DNA of 64,000 bases from an uncultured bacterium (GCA_902780135.1 CACZEK010000005.1:1-64000); one strand, 5' to 3'. Shown: positions 27,158 through 36,513, numbered from the stretch's first letter. Translations and numbers: made by a program. The notes: generated by a model not told the origin, from the letters alone.

Positions 27158-30100
27158 TCAGGCGAGCAGGCCGCGGGTCGGCGGAACGTCCGCAGGCGTG
27201 AAATCGGCTGAAAGCATCCCGGACTCCCCGCCCCCGGCGAAAAGCCCGCCGGACATGTTCGGCACATCCTGCATGACGAAAGATCCCGGCATGGCGAGCG
27301 CGCAGGCGTCCTGCGCCTCGGCGGCCGCGGTTTCCCGATATGTTTTGACCGAAACGTTGTAATACGCGCAGCCGCCCTGCGCCGCGTTCGTGGATTTCAT
27401 GGCGAGGTAGTAGTCCACGCCCGCCTCAAGCTGAAGCGGCTTTGTCTCCGCCGCATAAAACGCCGCGTCTTTCGCCTTTTTGAGCGTTTTGGAAGTCAGG
27501 TTTTTCAGGGAGTACGTGACGACGCCGTTCTTGTCCGTTTTGGAGTCGATCCTGCAGACCGTGAGCTTCGCCTTGTCCGACGCCTCCGCCATGAAGGTCA
27601 GCTCCGCGTCGGCGTCCAGGCGGATCTTCACGAAATCGGCCGCGTCGCCAAACCCGACGAAGTTGCTCCAGCCGTCGCCGGGCGCGTCCGCGTCAAACCG
27701 GATCTCGTCGCCGGCGGAGGCGATCTTCACGGCTTCGGCTCCGGTCACAGCCGCGTTCAGTGCCTTTTCCCCCCGGGATTTGAGGCTCTTGTCGTACAGC
27801 CAGTCGTTATCGCCGCCGTCGCCGAAGGAATAGAACTTCGTTTTGGATTCGTCCGGATTGAGCGACACGTTGTAGAGCGCATAGCCGTCCTTTTTTGCGT
27901 TCGTGGACTGCATGGAGATATAGTACGCGGCGTTTTCGTCGGGCGTTTCGAGCAGGAGCGCCCTGGTCGTCCCCTCGTACTCCCCTGTCTTTTTGTTTTT
28001 CGCGAGCGTGGTCGTCTGAAGCGCCTTCAGCTTGTACGTGACGCCGCCTTTTCTGTCCACGCCCTCGACGAGCCTGTACACAACGAACTTCGCCTTGTCG
28101 GAGGCCCGCAGGACAAAGCTCAGCTTCGAGGCGCAGGACAACTCGATCTTCGCATAGTCGGCGGGGTCGCCGTACCCGACGAAATTGCTCCAGCCGTCCT
28201 TCACGACCGCGCCGTCCCGGTCCAGCAGGACATCCGAGACGCCGTCATGCAGCTCGACCGTCCGCATGTTTTCGTCCGGGTTCGGCGCCGCATCCGTTTT
28301 TTTGTCGTACAGCCGGTTGTTTTCGCCCGTGTCGACCACGGATTTGTCGATGTTCGCCACCTCGCAGACGCCGATTTCGGATTCGTTGCCGCCGATGTCG
28401 ACCGCCTTGAAATAGACCGTGGCGTTTTCCGTGACGGTCACGCCATTCTTCTCGTAGCCGGTCCATTCGCCGTCCTCGCCGATCCTGTACAGGGAGGCCG
28501 CCAGCCCGACGTCGTCCTTGAACACGGCGGTGACGATGACGTCCCGGCTGGTCGGCTTCGTGATGTCCGCCTTGATCTTCGAGACCGTCGGCGGCTTGTT
28601 TCCGGACACGGTCAATGTCAGCGCATCCCCGTCCAGCTTCAGTTTGTATGCGGCATGGCTGACGGCGAGCGTATCCTTCACCTTGAGCTCGCCGTAAACG
28701 GTCCCGTCCTCGCTCCGCACGGAAAGGGTCCCGTTGAACCGGGAGGCCCCGCCCGCGAGCTTGTAGGTGCCGCCCGCCTGCGTCCCGGACACCGTGAGCA
28801 CATAGACCGGCGCGCCCGCGATCCGCGAAAGCACGTTCACGCGCGCCGCCGCGCCGGGCGAGACCGAGGTCAGATCAAAATTCAGAACGCCGCCGGAGCC
28901 GAGCGAAACGGACGCGCCGTCCTCCACGCGGATCTTTCCCGCGAGCCGGCCGCCGGAGCTGACCACGACCCTGCCGCCGGACGAAACGTTCAGGTCCGAG
29001 ACCGTGCCGTTCCCGCGGACGTTCACCCGCCCCGAAGACAGCACGCGGACGTTCGCCGCCGTGCCGCCGCCCGAAACATTGACCTCGCCGTGGTCGTAGA
29101 CGTCCGCCCCGGACAGGAATCCGCCCTGCGAGACGTTCGCCCGCCCGTTCTGATACCGCGCGCCCCACATGGAGCTCCCGCCGGGTTTCCCGCGCAGGAC
29201 GACGCCGGACGCCTGCCCGCCGCTGTTCAAAGACAGCGTCCCGCCGTGCACGTAGACGTCGGCCGCCGCTTCCCCCGCCTGCACCTGCCGGGTCTCCGTG
29301 ACGACCTCCGTGCCGAATTTGAGGACCAGAAAACTCCTCTCCGCCTCGTTGTTCGAGCCGTTCACTTCCTGGATCTCGTTCGTCTCGTCGAGGACGACCC
29401 GGACATTGTGGATGCCGACGGACAGCTTTCCGAGGGAGACCGGGATCTCGCGCGTCGCCCGCGCGGAAATCGAGTCGAGCGTGCCGGAGCTGAACAGCGT
29501 GCCGTCGACATAGACCGACGCCCGGAATTTCCCGCTCCGCTTCGTCCCGAGGTTGGCGGCGGTGTAGGTCAGATACACCGTGTTCCCCTTCCCCGCGACG
29601 CAGTAGTCTTCGGTCACGGCCCCGGACGCCGTCGCGGTCAGGACCAGCTTTTCCGAGGTGCTTCTGGTGTCCGCGAGCGCCAGGTCCACGTCGCCGTTCA
29701 TGTTGAACGCGATGACGGTGATGGACTCCAGCTTGCGCTCCTTGTCGGAGTAATAATACGTGCCGCCCCACGTCATGCGCTGGTCGATCCGGTAGCAGTC
29801 GTCGAAGATGATCTCCTGCGACTTTTTGTTGTAGCCGTAGCCGATCATGACGTGCTCTTCGATGGAGATCAGCACGGGCCGCCCGGAATCGATCTCCTTC
29901 ATGTAGTCGTTGAACGTGAAGGAGCCGCCCGCGACGTCGACCTGGTAGGTCCCCGTGACTTCGTAGTCCAGCTGGTATCCGCGGGACTGCACGTACAGGT
30001 CCAGGCCGGGCAGCATCGTGGTGTCGTTGTAGCGGACCGTGCGCGTGGTCGTGCCGTCCGTGATGCGGACGTCCGAGTAATTGTTGTTGTACAGATCCGC

Positions 30101-30550
30101 CAGCGTGCAGTACGAAACGAGCGTGACGAGATTGTCCGCGCCGCGCCAGAACTGTCCGGTCCCGAGGTAATCCGCCAGGCAGTTCCATTCGTCCGTGTTC
30201 AGGGTCTTGTTGTCGTCCTTGAACGCGTACTCCAGCTCCTGCTGCGGCGTCGTCTCCACGCCGTCGCGCGAATGAAACCGGTACACGTATTCCTTCGACG
30301 CGGTCAGCCTGCCCAGCACGGTGTCGAACGCGTCCATGTCGTAGGAGTTGCCGTCCGTGCCGCGGCCTTTCAGCTCCACTTTCCCTTCGACGATGTTCGA
30401 CAGGTCGTGCCCCTGGTATCCGTACATGTCGTAATACCCCAGCAGCATCGCCGCCGCGGTCGGGACGCAGCCGTACATGTACTCGGCTTCCGGCATCTTG
30501 CCGGAAAGCAGCACATCGCCGTTAGAATTGCTGGTCGTATACGTCGGCAT
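27158..30550 (-). CDS. Large multi-domain exoprotein with N-terminal C39-like peptidase and AIDA-type repeats
   Basis: An 1130-residue protein starting at ATG 30550 after a clear GGAG, with no signal peptide. Residues 1-285 look like a C39-type papain-like peptidase: C28 in YGCVPTAAAMLLGYYD, H233 in EEHVMIGYGY, and D250/D251 in IFDDCY. Then come a CARDB-like beta domain (about 300-410), Gly/Ser/Val repeats of the AIDA type (about 420-560, e.g. SGGRVVVSSGGRLAG), an Ig-like part, and two copies of a unit of about 165 residues carrying DGWSNFVGYGD and RASDKAKFVVYRL. It is probably a surface adhesin or peptidase exported by a signal-independent route such as type I secretion; no GGxGxD repeats were seen. 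Confidence 0.85.
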   Translation of the reverse strand: MPTYTTSNSNGDVLLSGKMPEAEYMYGCVPTAAAMLLGYYDMYGYQGHDLSNIVEGKVELKGRGTDGNSYDMDAFDTVLGRLTASKEYVYRFHSRDGVETTPQQELEYAFKDDNKTLNTDEWNCLADYLGTGQFWRGADNLVTLVSYCTLADLYNNNYSDVRITDGTTTRTVRYNDTTMLPGLDLYVQSRGYQLDYEVTGTYQVDVAGGSFTFNDYMKEIDSGRPVLISIEEHVMIGYGYNKKSQEIIFDDCYRIDQRMTWGGTYYYSDKERKLESITVIAFNMNGDVDLALADTRSTSEKLVLTATASGAVTEDYCVAGKGNTVYLTYTAANLGTKRSGKFRASVYVDGTLFSSGTLDSISARATREIPVSLGKLSVGIHNVRVVLDETNEIQEVNGSNNEAERSFLVLKFGTEVVTETRQVQAGEAAADVYVHGGTLSLNSGGQASGVVLRGKPGGSSMWGARYQNGRANVSQGGFLSGADVYDHGEVNVSGGGTAANVRVLSSGRVNVRGNGTVSDLNVSSGGRVVVSSGGRLAGKIRVEDGASVSLGSGGVLNFDLTSVSPGAAARVNVLSRIAGAPVYVLTVSGTQAGGTYKLAGGASRFNGTLSVRSEDGTVYGELKVKDTLAVSHAAYKLKLDGDALTLTVSGNKPPTVSKIKADITKPTSRDVIVTAVFKDDVGLAASLYRIGEDGEWTGYEKNGVTVTENATVYFKAVDIGGNESEIGVCEVANIDKSVVDTGENNRLYDKKTDAAPNPDENMRTVELHDGVSDVLLDRDGAVVKDGWSNFVGYGDPADYAKIELSCASKLSFVLRASDKAKFVVYRLVEGVDRKGGVTYKLKALQTTTLAKNKKTGEYEGTTRALLLETPDENAAYYISMQSTNAKKDGYALYNVSLNPDESKTKFYSFGDGGDNDWLYDKSLKSRGEKALNAAVTGAEAVKIASAGDEIRFDADAPGDGWSNFVGFGDAADFVKIRLDADAELTFMAEASDKAKLTVCRIDSKTDKNGVVTYSLKNLTSKTLKKAKDAAFYAAETKPLQLEAGVDYYLAMKSTNAAQGGCAYYNVSVKTYRETAAAEAQDACALAMPGSFVMQDVPNMSGGLFAGGGESGMLSADFTPADVPPTRGLLA

Positions 30551-30648
30551 GGCATCTCCTGCTGGTCTTTTTTCCGGGCGCGCCCGTTCCGCGCCGTTTC
30601 CGCTGACAATAACGCGGCGGCGGGACCGTTTTCAACGCCCGTCCGCTT

Positions 30649-30676
30649 AATATAGCAGAGAATGACGGAATGTCAA
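30649..30676 (-). promoter_or_regulatory. Sigma-70 promoter for the exoprotein gene
   Basis: Minus strand: consensus TTGACA (30676-30671), 16-bp spacer, TATATT (30654-30649), giving a leader of about 90 bases. Confidence 0.78.
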
Positions 30677-30845
30677 ACCGGGAAAAAAGGAACCCGGCGG
30701 GAAAAGTTAACGTTAAAAAACGTGATGCGTCCGGCGCGGCCCCTGCATTTGCGCGCAGCCGCGACCTCCTCATGCAGAGCGTCTTGCGGAAAAACGGCTT
30801 TCATCCGGCGTTTTCGGAAAAACAGGAAAAAAAGAGTCTTTTCTC

Positions 30846-30874
30846 TTGATTTCTCTTTTCCCGCATGTTATATT
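30846..30874 (+). promoter_or_regulatory. Sigma-70 promoter for the SSS symporter gene
   Basis: TTGATT (30846-30851), 17-bp spacer, TATATT (30869-30874), about 50 bases before ATG 30932. Confidence 0.75.
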
Positions 30875-30931
30875 AGCGCAGATTACGTTCCCTAACCTAA
30901 CAATAATATAAACCAAAACCGGAGCAAAAGA

Positions 30932-33133
30932 ATGATTACGATCGTCTCGTTCATCCTGTTCCTCGCCTTCGCCGGTGCACTCACCTGGTTCATCGTGCGA
31001 AAACAAGACGTCGGCTCGAACACCGGCTTTTTCCTCGCCGGCCGCAGCCTCACGTATCCCCTGATCGCGGCTTCCCTGCTGCTCACCAACCTCTCCACCG
31101 AACAGATGGTCGGCCTGAACGGGTCCGCGTTCCGCCAGGGCCTCTGCGTGATGGCGTGGGAAGTGGTCGCCGTGGTCTCCCTCGTCGCCATGGCGTGGTT
31201 CTTCCTCCCGAAGTTCCTGAAGAGCGGCGTGACCACCGTGCCGGAGTATCTGGAACTGCGCTACGGCAAGTCCACCGGCGTGCTGGCGAACGCGATCTTC
31301 CTGTTCTTCTACGTGTTCCTTCTGCTCCCGCTGATCCTGTACACGGGCGCAACCGCCCTCAAGCAGATCCTCGACTTCAATACGCTTCTCCCCGGTTTCT
31401 CCGAGACCCAAATCCTCTGGATCGCGATCTGGCTGATCGGCCTCATGGGCTGCGCCTACTCGCTGTTCGGCGGCCTCCGCACCTGCGCCGTGCTTGACAC
31501 CATCAACGGCATCGGCCTCCTCGTCGGCGGCTTCATGATCGTCTTCTTCGCGCTGAGCAAGGTCTCCGCGGTCAACGGCGGCGAGCTCTCCCTCATGCAG
31601 TCCCTCTCCGAGGTCAAGAACGCCCACGCCGACATGTTCAACACCTTCGGACGTCCGAAATCCGAAGTCCCGTTCGGCACCCTCTTCACCGGCGTCCTCA
31701 TCATCAACATGTTCTACTGGTGCACCAACCAGCAGATCATCCAGCGCACGTTCGGCGCGAAGGGCCTCGCCGAAGGCCAGAAGGGCGTCCTGCTCTGCGG
31801 CCTCCTGAAGCTCCTCGGCCCGCTGTACCTCGTCCTCCCCGGCATGATCGCGTTCTACTTCGCCTGCAACGGCCTGCTCGACCTCGACATGAACTCCTCC
31901 GCGCTCGCCTACGGCAAGCTCGTCACGTTCGTCCTCCCGAACTGGCTCGCCGGCTTCTTCGGCGCGGTCCTCATCGGCGCGGTCCTCTCCAGCTTCAACG
32001 GCGCACTGAACTCCTCCTGCACCCTGTTCAGCATCGGCTTCTACAAGGGCCTCATCAATCCGCAGGCGGAAGACAGAAAGGTCGTCCGCTCCGGCCGTAT
32101 CTTCGGCCTCATCATCGCCGTCCTCTGCATGTGCGGCGCCCCGCTCCTCGCGAACACCTCCAGCATCTTCGACTACCTCCAGAAGACCAACGGCATCTAC
32201 AACATCCCGCTGTTCGCCATCATCGTGGTCGGCATGCTCACCAAGTTCGTGCCCAAGATGGCCGCCAACGTCGCCCTCTTCGTCGGCGTCGTCCTCATCG
32301 CTTTCCTCACCTTCGGCGATCCCGCCACCGTGCAGAAAGTCACCCGCGGCATGAACATCTACCACGTCGACACCATCGTCTTCCTCATCCTCGTCGCCAT
32401 CATGGGCGTCTGGTCGTTCGTCGCTCCGCGCAAGGAAGCGTTCGTCCAGCAGGACGCCAAGGCGGTCGACATGACCCCGTGGAAGTTCTCCTGGGTCGCA
32501 GGCGGACTCCTCCTCGTCCTCGTCGCGCTCATCTACGCCAGCTTCGCCGACTTCAGCGCGCTGAAGGACAAAGAGACCGAACCCGTGCCGTACCACTGGA
32601 ACATCATCGCGGTCGAGATCGCCAACAAGGAGATGAAAGCCCTCGACATCAAGGAAGACGAACAGGGCGTCATCATCACCGAGATCAAGGCGTCCATCGA
32701 CGAGTTCGACAAGAGCAAGGACAAGCCCGCCGACACCGCCGTCACGCGCAAGATCGTCTACCAGACCATCGGCAAGCACTACGCCAAGGCGAAAGGCTTC
32801 TCCGAAGCCCAGATCGAAGCCTTCAACAAGGTCGTCGAGCGCGAAGCCTCGAAGAGCGCGAAGGAAGCCGACGACATCAAGGCCGCGACCGGAGCCGCCA
32901 TCGGGAAGTTCTTCGACCAGGCCGCCGAAGAGCTCAAGAAGGCCGCGGAAGACGCAAAGGCGGCCGCCGATACGGCGAAGAAAGACGCCGAGAAGGCTGC
33001 CGACGATGCCAAGAAGGAAGGCGAAGGCGCGCTCGACGCCGTCAACAACGCCGTGAAGGATGCCGCCGACACCATCGGCCAGGGCCTCCAGGGCACGATC
33101 GACGGCGTCACCAACACGTTCAAAGAACTCTGA
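30932..33133 (+). CDS. Sodium:solute symporter (SSS family) with a long coiled-coil C-terminal tail
   Basis: A 733-residue inner-membrane transporter. Residues 1-535 hold about 14 hydrophobic helices with SSS features: FFLAGRSLTYPLIAASLL, TTVPEYLELRYGKSTG, the sodium-site region GAVLSSFNGALNSSCTLFS, and the final helix GGLLLVLVALIYASF. It resembles SGLT-type sugar symporters; the GH43 gene nearby suggests pentose or oligosaccharide uptake, by inference. The remaining 200 residues are soluble and end in an Ala/Lys/Asp/Glu-rich helix (KKAAEDAKAAADTAKKDAE and similar), like apolipoprotein or LEA proteins. Such a tail is not part of normal SSS proteins. A terminator follows the gene. Confidence 0.88.
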   Translation: MITIVSFILFLAFAGALTWFIVRKQDVGSNTGFFLAGRSLTYPLIAASLLLTNLSTEQMVGLNGSAFRQGLCVMAWEVVAVVSLVAMAWFFLPKFLKSGVTTVPEYLELRYGKSTGVLANAIFLFFYVFLLLPLILYTGATALKQILDFNTLLPGFSETQILWIAIWLIGLMGCAYSLFGGLRTCAVLDTINGIGLLVGGFMIVFFALSKVSAVNGGELSLMQSLSEVKNAHADMFNTFGRPKSEVPFGTLFTGVLIINMFYWCTNQQIIQRTFGAKGLAEGQKGVLLCGLLKLLGPLYLVLPGMIAFYFACNGLLDLDMNSSALAYGKLVTFVLPNWLAGFFGAVLIGAVLSSFNGALNSSCTLFSIGFYKGLINPQAEDRKVVRSGRIFGLIIAVLCMCGAPLLANTSSIFDYLQKTNGIYNIPLFAIIVVGMLTKFVPKMAANVALFVGVVLIAFLTFGDPATVQKVTRGMNIYHVDTIVFLILVAIMGVWSFVAPRKEAFVQQDAKAVDMTPWKFSWVAGGLLLVLVALIYASFADFSALKDKETEPVPYHWNIIAVEIANKEMKALDIKEDEQGVIITEIKASIDEFDKSKDKPADTAVTRKIVYQTIGKHYAKAKGFSEAQIEAFNKVVEREASKSAKEADDIKAATGAAIGKFFDQAAEELKKAAEDAKAAADTAKKDAEKAADDAKKEGEGALDAVNNAVKDAADTIGQGLQGTIDGVTNTFKEL

Positions 33134-33167
33134 TCAGCCCGTCTGACCAGACCCGTCAAGGGTATCC

Positions 33168-33200
33168 CGGGCGTCCGGACTCGTTTCGGACGCCCGTTTT
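33168..33200 (+). terminator. Rho-independent terminator after the symporter
   Basis: Perfect 10-bp stem cgggcgtccg (33168-33177) with cggacgcccg (33187-33196), 9-base loop, then TTTT. Confidence 0.85.
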
Positions 33201-33263
33201 AGCCTGACTCGAAACAAGCAATATCCGGTTTTATTCACCGAACAGAAAAGGAGATCCCCTGTT

Positions 33264-34092
33264 ATGTTCTCCCTGAAACGTACTGTCTTCATCCTGTCCA
33301 TAGCCATGCTCTCTGCAGCGACAGTCAAGCTCGCCGCCCAGGACGCCGCACCGTCCGATGCGCAATCCGCGTCCGGCGCGCAGGAAACAAAGGAAGAATC
33401 CGGAAATCTGATTCGGAGGGGCGTTGCATCGCTCAAGAAAGGCGCGGCGGACATCAAGGCAGGCACCAGCGGACTCGTCAAGGCGGGTCTGAACGAGGCG
33501 AAGGACAAAGCCGGGGAGCTCGCCGACAAGGGAGTCGATGCGTACCGGAAGGGCGCGGAAGAGCTCAAAAAAGGTGCGGAAGAGATTCGGAAAGGCGCCG
33601 AAGGGCTTACCGGGAAAGCCGTCGAAGAATTCCAGAAGGACGTCGAAGAGATCAAAGTCGCCGCGGACGAACTGAAGGCCGCCGCGGAAGAGATCATCCC
33701 GGGACCTTGCCCGCAAGAGCGCCGAACAATACCGGAAGGGCGCGGAGGAGATCAAAGCCTCCGCCGAAGAGCTCAGTGCCGCGGCGGATGAGATCATCAT
33801 CCAGTCTTACCGGGGAACCAGGGAACATGCCCGGAAAGCCTCGGAGAGGGTCCAAAAAGGCATCGAAGGACTCAAGAAAAGCGCCGACAACCTCAAAAAA
33901 GGCGCGGAAGAACTTGCCGGGAAAGGCGCCGATACGATCAAGGATTATTCCGGCTACGCCGCCGCCGAAGAATACCGGAAAGCCGCTGAAGAATACCGGA
34001 AAGCCGCCGAAGAATACCGGGAATCCGCCGCAGTCTTATTGGAGACCATCCAACTTTTGAAAACCCAGATATCTGATTCAGTCCAACAGTAA
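33264..34092 (+). pseudogene. Exported apolipoprotein-like repeat protein, frameshifted
   Basis: ATG 33264 follows AAGGAGATC and encodes a signal peptide (MFSLKRTVFILSIAMLSAA...) and then amphipathic repeats of the type KKGAEEIRKGAEGL. After EEIIPG (about 33702) the frame leaves the pattern, while another frame continues it from 33707 with ARKSAEQYRKGAEEI, KKSADNLKKGAEELAGK and EYRKAAEEYRKAAEEYRES to a TAA at 34090-34092. The 829-base span implies one extra base, mutation or sequencing error. The intact protein would be about 275 residues, periplasmic or surface-linked, of unknown function. Its repeats resemble the tail of the preceding symporter, and its leader resembles that of the following GH43 gene. 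Confidence 0.78.
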
Positions 34093-34109
34093 GAAAGGAG
34101 CGATGAATC

Positions 34110-36302
34110 ATGTTCTCCCTTAAACACACCCTCCTCGTCCTCTCCGCGCTCGCGCTGTCCGCAACGGCGGTCGAACTCGCGGCCCAGGACCAGCAGCAAC
34201 AGGCCCCGCCCCGTCAGCAGCGCCAGGAACAGCGGCGTCAGCGCCGTCAGGAAGCCGGAGCTGTCCGCCGGGAGGTCATTGACGGGCTTGAGACTCCCCG
34301 CCGGGAACGCCCGCAGGAGCGCCAGGACGGCCGTCAGGAACGGCGCGGCAATCGTCAGGCCCAGATGGCGGCGGCCGGAGCCCAGCCCGCGGCGTCCGCT
34401 ACAGGCGACGTGAAGCCCACCGGCGAATACAAGCCCGTCGACAACCCGGTCTTCAAGCACAAATACACCGCCGACCCGGCGCCCGTCGTGATCGGCGACA
34501 CGCTCTGGCTCATCACCAGCCACGACCACACCGCCGAAAACGGACGTCCGAACGGCAACTACACCATGAAGGACTGGTGCCTCTTCTCCACGAAGGACAT
34601 GAAGACCTGGACGGAATGGCCCGCCCCCATCCCCGTTTCCGACTTCAAGTGGGACACCACGCACACCGCCTACGCCGCGCAGATGATCGCCCGCAACGGC
34701 AAATACTACCTCTACACCAGCACCAACGGCGCGGGCATCGGCGTCGCGGTCGCGGACAAGCCGGAAGGTCCCTACAGGGACGCCATCGGCAAGCAGCTCG
34801 TGAGGCCTGAGGACTGCTTCGCCACCACGCACTCCTGGGCGTGCATCGACCCGACCGTCATGATCGACGACGACGGCCAGGCGTACCTCATCTGGGGCAA
34901 CGGACACTGCTACTACGCCAAGCTCAAGGAAAACATGATCGAGCTCGACGGCCCGGTGAAGAGCCTCGACGTCGACTGGAAGCAGTACCGCTTCACCGAA
35001 GGCCCCTGGATCCACAAGTACAACGGCAAATACTACCTCACCTACGCCTCCGGGTTCATGCCCGAGCGCATCGCCTACGCCATGGCGGACAGCATCGAAG
35101 GGCACTTCGAAGCGAAGGGCATCCTCTGCGACGGCAACAAGAACACCAGCACGAACCACCCCGGCATCGCGCAGTTCAACGGCCAGTGGTATTTCTTCTA
35201 CCACGACGGCACGCTCCCCGGCGGCGGCAGCTACAACCGTTCCGTCTGCATCGACAAGCTCGAATACAACCCCGACGGCACCATGAAGCAGATCGTCATG
35301 ACGAAGGAAGGCATCTTCGGCGGCGCGGCTGACGCGGGCAGCGCGAAACCCGCCGAGCCGGTCGAGGTCAAGACCACCGGCAATCCGCTCTTCAAGGACG
35401 TCTGGACCGCCGACCCCGCCGCGCTCGTCGTCGGCGACACGCTGTACCTCTACGCCGGGCACGACGACGCCCACGGACGCGAGATGTTCACGATCAAGGC
35501 GTGGCGCGCCTACTCCACCAAGGACCTCGTGAACTGGAAGTCCTACGGCGACGTCCTCACCTCCACCGACTTCCCGCACGGCCAGAAGAACACCTGCTGG
35601 GCCGCGCAGGTCGTGAAGAAGGGCGACACCTACTACTGGTACGTCACCATCCGCAACGACAAGTACGGCGGACAGTCCATCAACGTCGCCACCTCCGACA
35701 ACCCGGTCGGTCCCTGGAAGACCTACGAAAAGCCCGTGGTCGTCGACGACCTGACCCACGGTTTCATGGGCTGGAACGACATCGACCCGACCTGCCTCAT
35801 CGACGACGACGGCACCGCGTGGCTCTGCTGGGGCAACGGCAACTGCTATCTTGCCAAGCTCAAAGACAACATGCTTGAGCTCGACGGCGAGATCACCGAC
35901 CTGAAGATGCAGAGCTACGAGGAAGGCCCCTGGCTCTACAAGCGCAACGGACTCTACTACTGCATCTACGCCTCCCGCACCTACGGCGACGAGGCGAACC
36001 ACAAGAACCCGCAGGGCAACGAGGTCATCGCCTACGCCACCGCAGAAAAGATCACCGGCCCCTGGACCTACCGCGGACAGGTCACCGGATCCGCGCGCAA
36101 CAGCTTCACCATCCATCCCGCCGTGGTCGATTTCAAGGGACGCACCTTCCTCTTCTACCACAACGCCGCGCTCTCCATCAACGGCGAAGGCGGCGCCCTC
36201 GGACGCCGTGCGGTCTGCGTCGACGAGCTGTTCTTCAACGAGGACGGCACGATCAAGCCCGTCCGCCAGACCGAAGAAGGCATCCGGGAGCCGGTCAAGT
36301 AA
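34110..36302 (+). CDS. Secreted protein with two tandem glycoside hydrolase family 43 domains
   Basis: A 730-residue exported enzyme, probably an arabinofuranosidase or beta-xylosidase. After a signal peptide (to about 26) comes a Gln/Arg/Pro-rich linker (27-105), then two homologous five-bladed propellers. Domain 1 (about 105-405): D122 in YTADPAPV, D247 in CIDPTVMIDDDG, E297 in FTEGPW. Domain 2 (about 420-722): D435 in WTADPAAL, D559 in DIDPTCLIDDDG, E605 in YEEGPW. All six predicted catalytic residues are present, so both may be active. Exact substrates are not visible. A terminator follows. Confidence 0.92.
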   Translation: MFSLKHTLLVLSALALSATAVELAAQDQQQQAPPRQQRQEQRRQRRQEAGAVRREVIDGLETPRRERPQERQDGRQERRGNRQAQMAAAGAQPAASATGDVKPTGEYKPVDNPVFKHKYTADPAPVVIGDTLWLITSHDHTAENGRPNGNYTMKDWCLFSTKDMKTWTEWPAPIPVSDFKWDTTHTAYAAQMIARNGKYYLYTSTNGAGIGVAVADKPEGPYRDAIGKQLVRPEDCFATTHSWACIDPTVMIDDDGQAYLIWGNGHCYYAKLKENMIELDGPVKSLDVDWKQYRFTEGPWIHKYNGKYYLTYASGFMPERIAYAMADSIEGHFEAKGILCDGNKNTSTNHPGIAQFNGQWYFFYHDGTLPGGGSYNRSVCIDKLEYNPDGTMKQIVMTKEGIFGGAADAGSAKPAEPVEVKTTGNPLFKDVWTADPAALVVGDTLYLYAGHDDAHGREMFTIKAWRAYSTKDLVNWKSYGDVLTSTDFPHGQKNTCWAAQVVKKGDTYYWYVTIRNDKYGGQSINVATSDNPVGPWKTYEKPVVVDDLTHGFMGWNDIDPTCLIDDDGTAWLCWGNGNCYLAKLKDNMLELDGEITDLKMQSYEEGPWLYKRNGLYYCIYASRTYGDEANHKNPQGNEVIAYATAEKITGPWTYRGQVTGSARNSFTIHPAVVDFKGRTFLFYHNAALSINGEGGALGRRAVCVDELFFNEDGTIKPVRQTEEGIREPVK

Positions 36303-36345
36303 GCTCCCCGCCCGATCCCGCGCGAAACGGCGCAATCATCATCCG

Positions 36346-36380
36346 GCCGCCCCGCCGCTCTCCCGGCAGGGGCGGCTTTT
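36346..36380 (+). terminator. Rho-independent terminator after the GH43 gene
   Basis: Stem gccgcccc (36346-36353) with ggggcggc (36369-36376), 15-base loop, then TTTT. Confidence 0.75.
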
Positions 36381-36484
36381 CGTGTCCGCACGGGACGGGG
36401 AACGTCCGGCGCGGGAAGTTCGAACATGCGTAGAAATGTATGTTTTTTCTAAATTGTGTTTTGTATTTTTTGAATAAAAATGAC

Positions 36485-36513
36485 TTGAAAGTTGTTGCAT
36501 TCCGGTGTATAGT
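36485..36513 (+). promoter_or_regulatory. Sigma-70 promoter for the HTH regulator
   Basis: TTGAAA (36485-36490), 17-bp spacer, TATAGT (36508-36513). The rest of the 36381-36620 gap is AT-rich leader with no gene. Confidence 0.7.

Larger units (their letters stand above)
30551..30931. other. Divergent regulatory gap with no gene
   Basis: These 381 bases hold the two divergent promoters listed separately, a palindrome ttaacgttaa at 30707-30716 that could be an operator, and no convincing coding sequence or RNA gene. Confidence 0.6.

Noticed and set aside
28247-30655. An 802-codon open frame on the plus strand, opposite the exoprotein
   Set aside because: Arg/Val/Asp-rich shadow of the real minus-strand gene, with no recognisable domain; the minus strand has the promoter, Shine-Dalgarno and domains.
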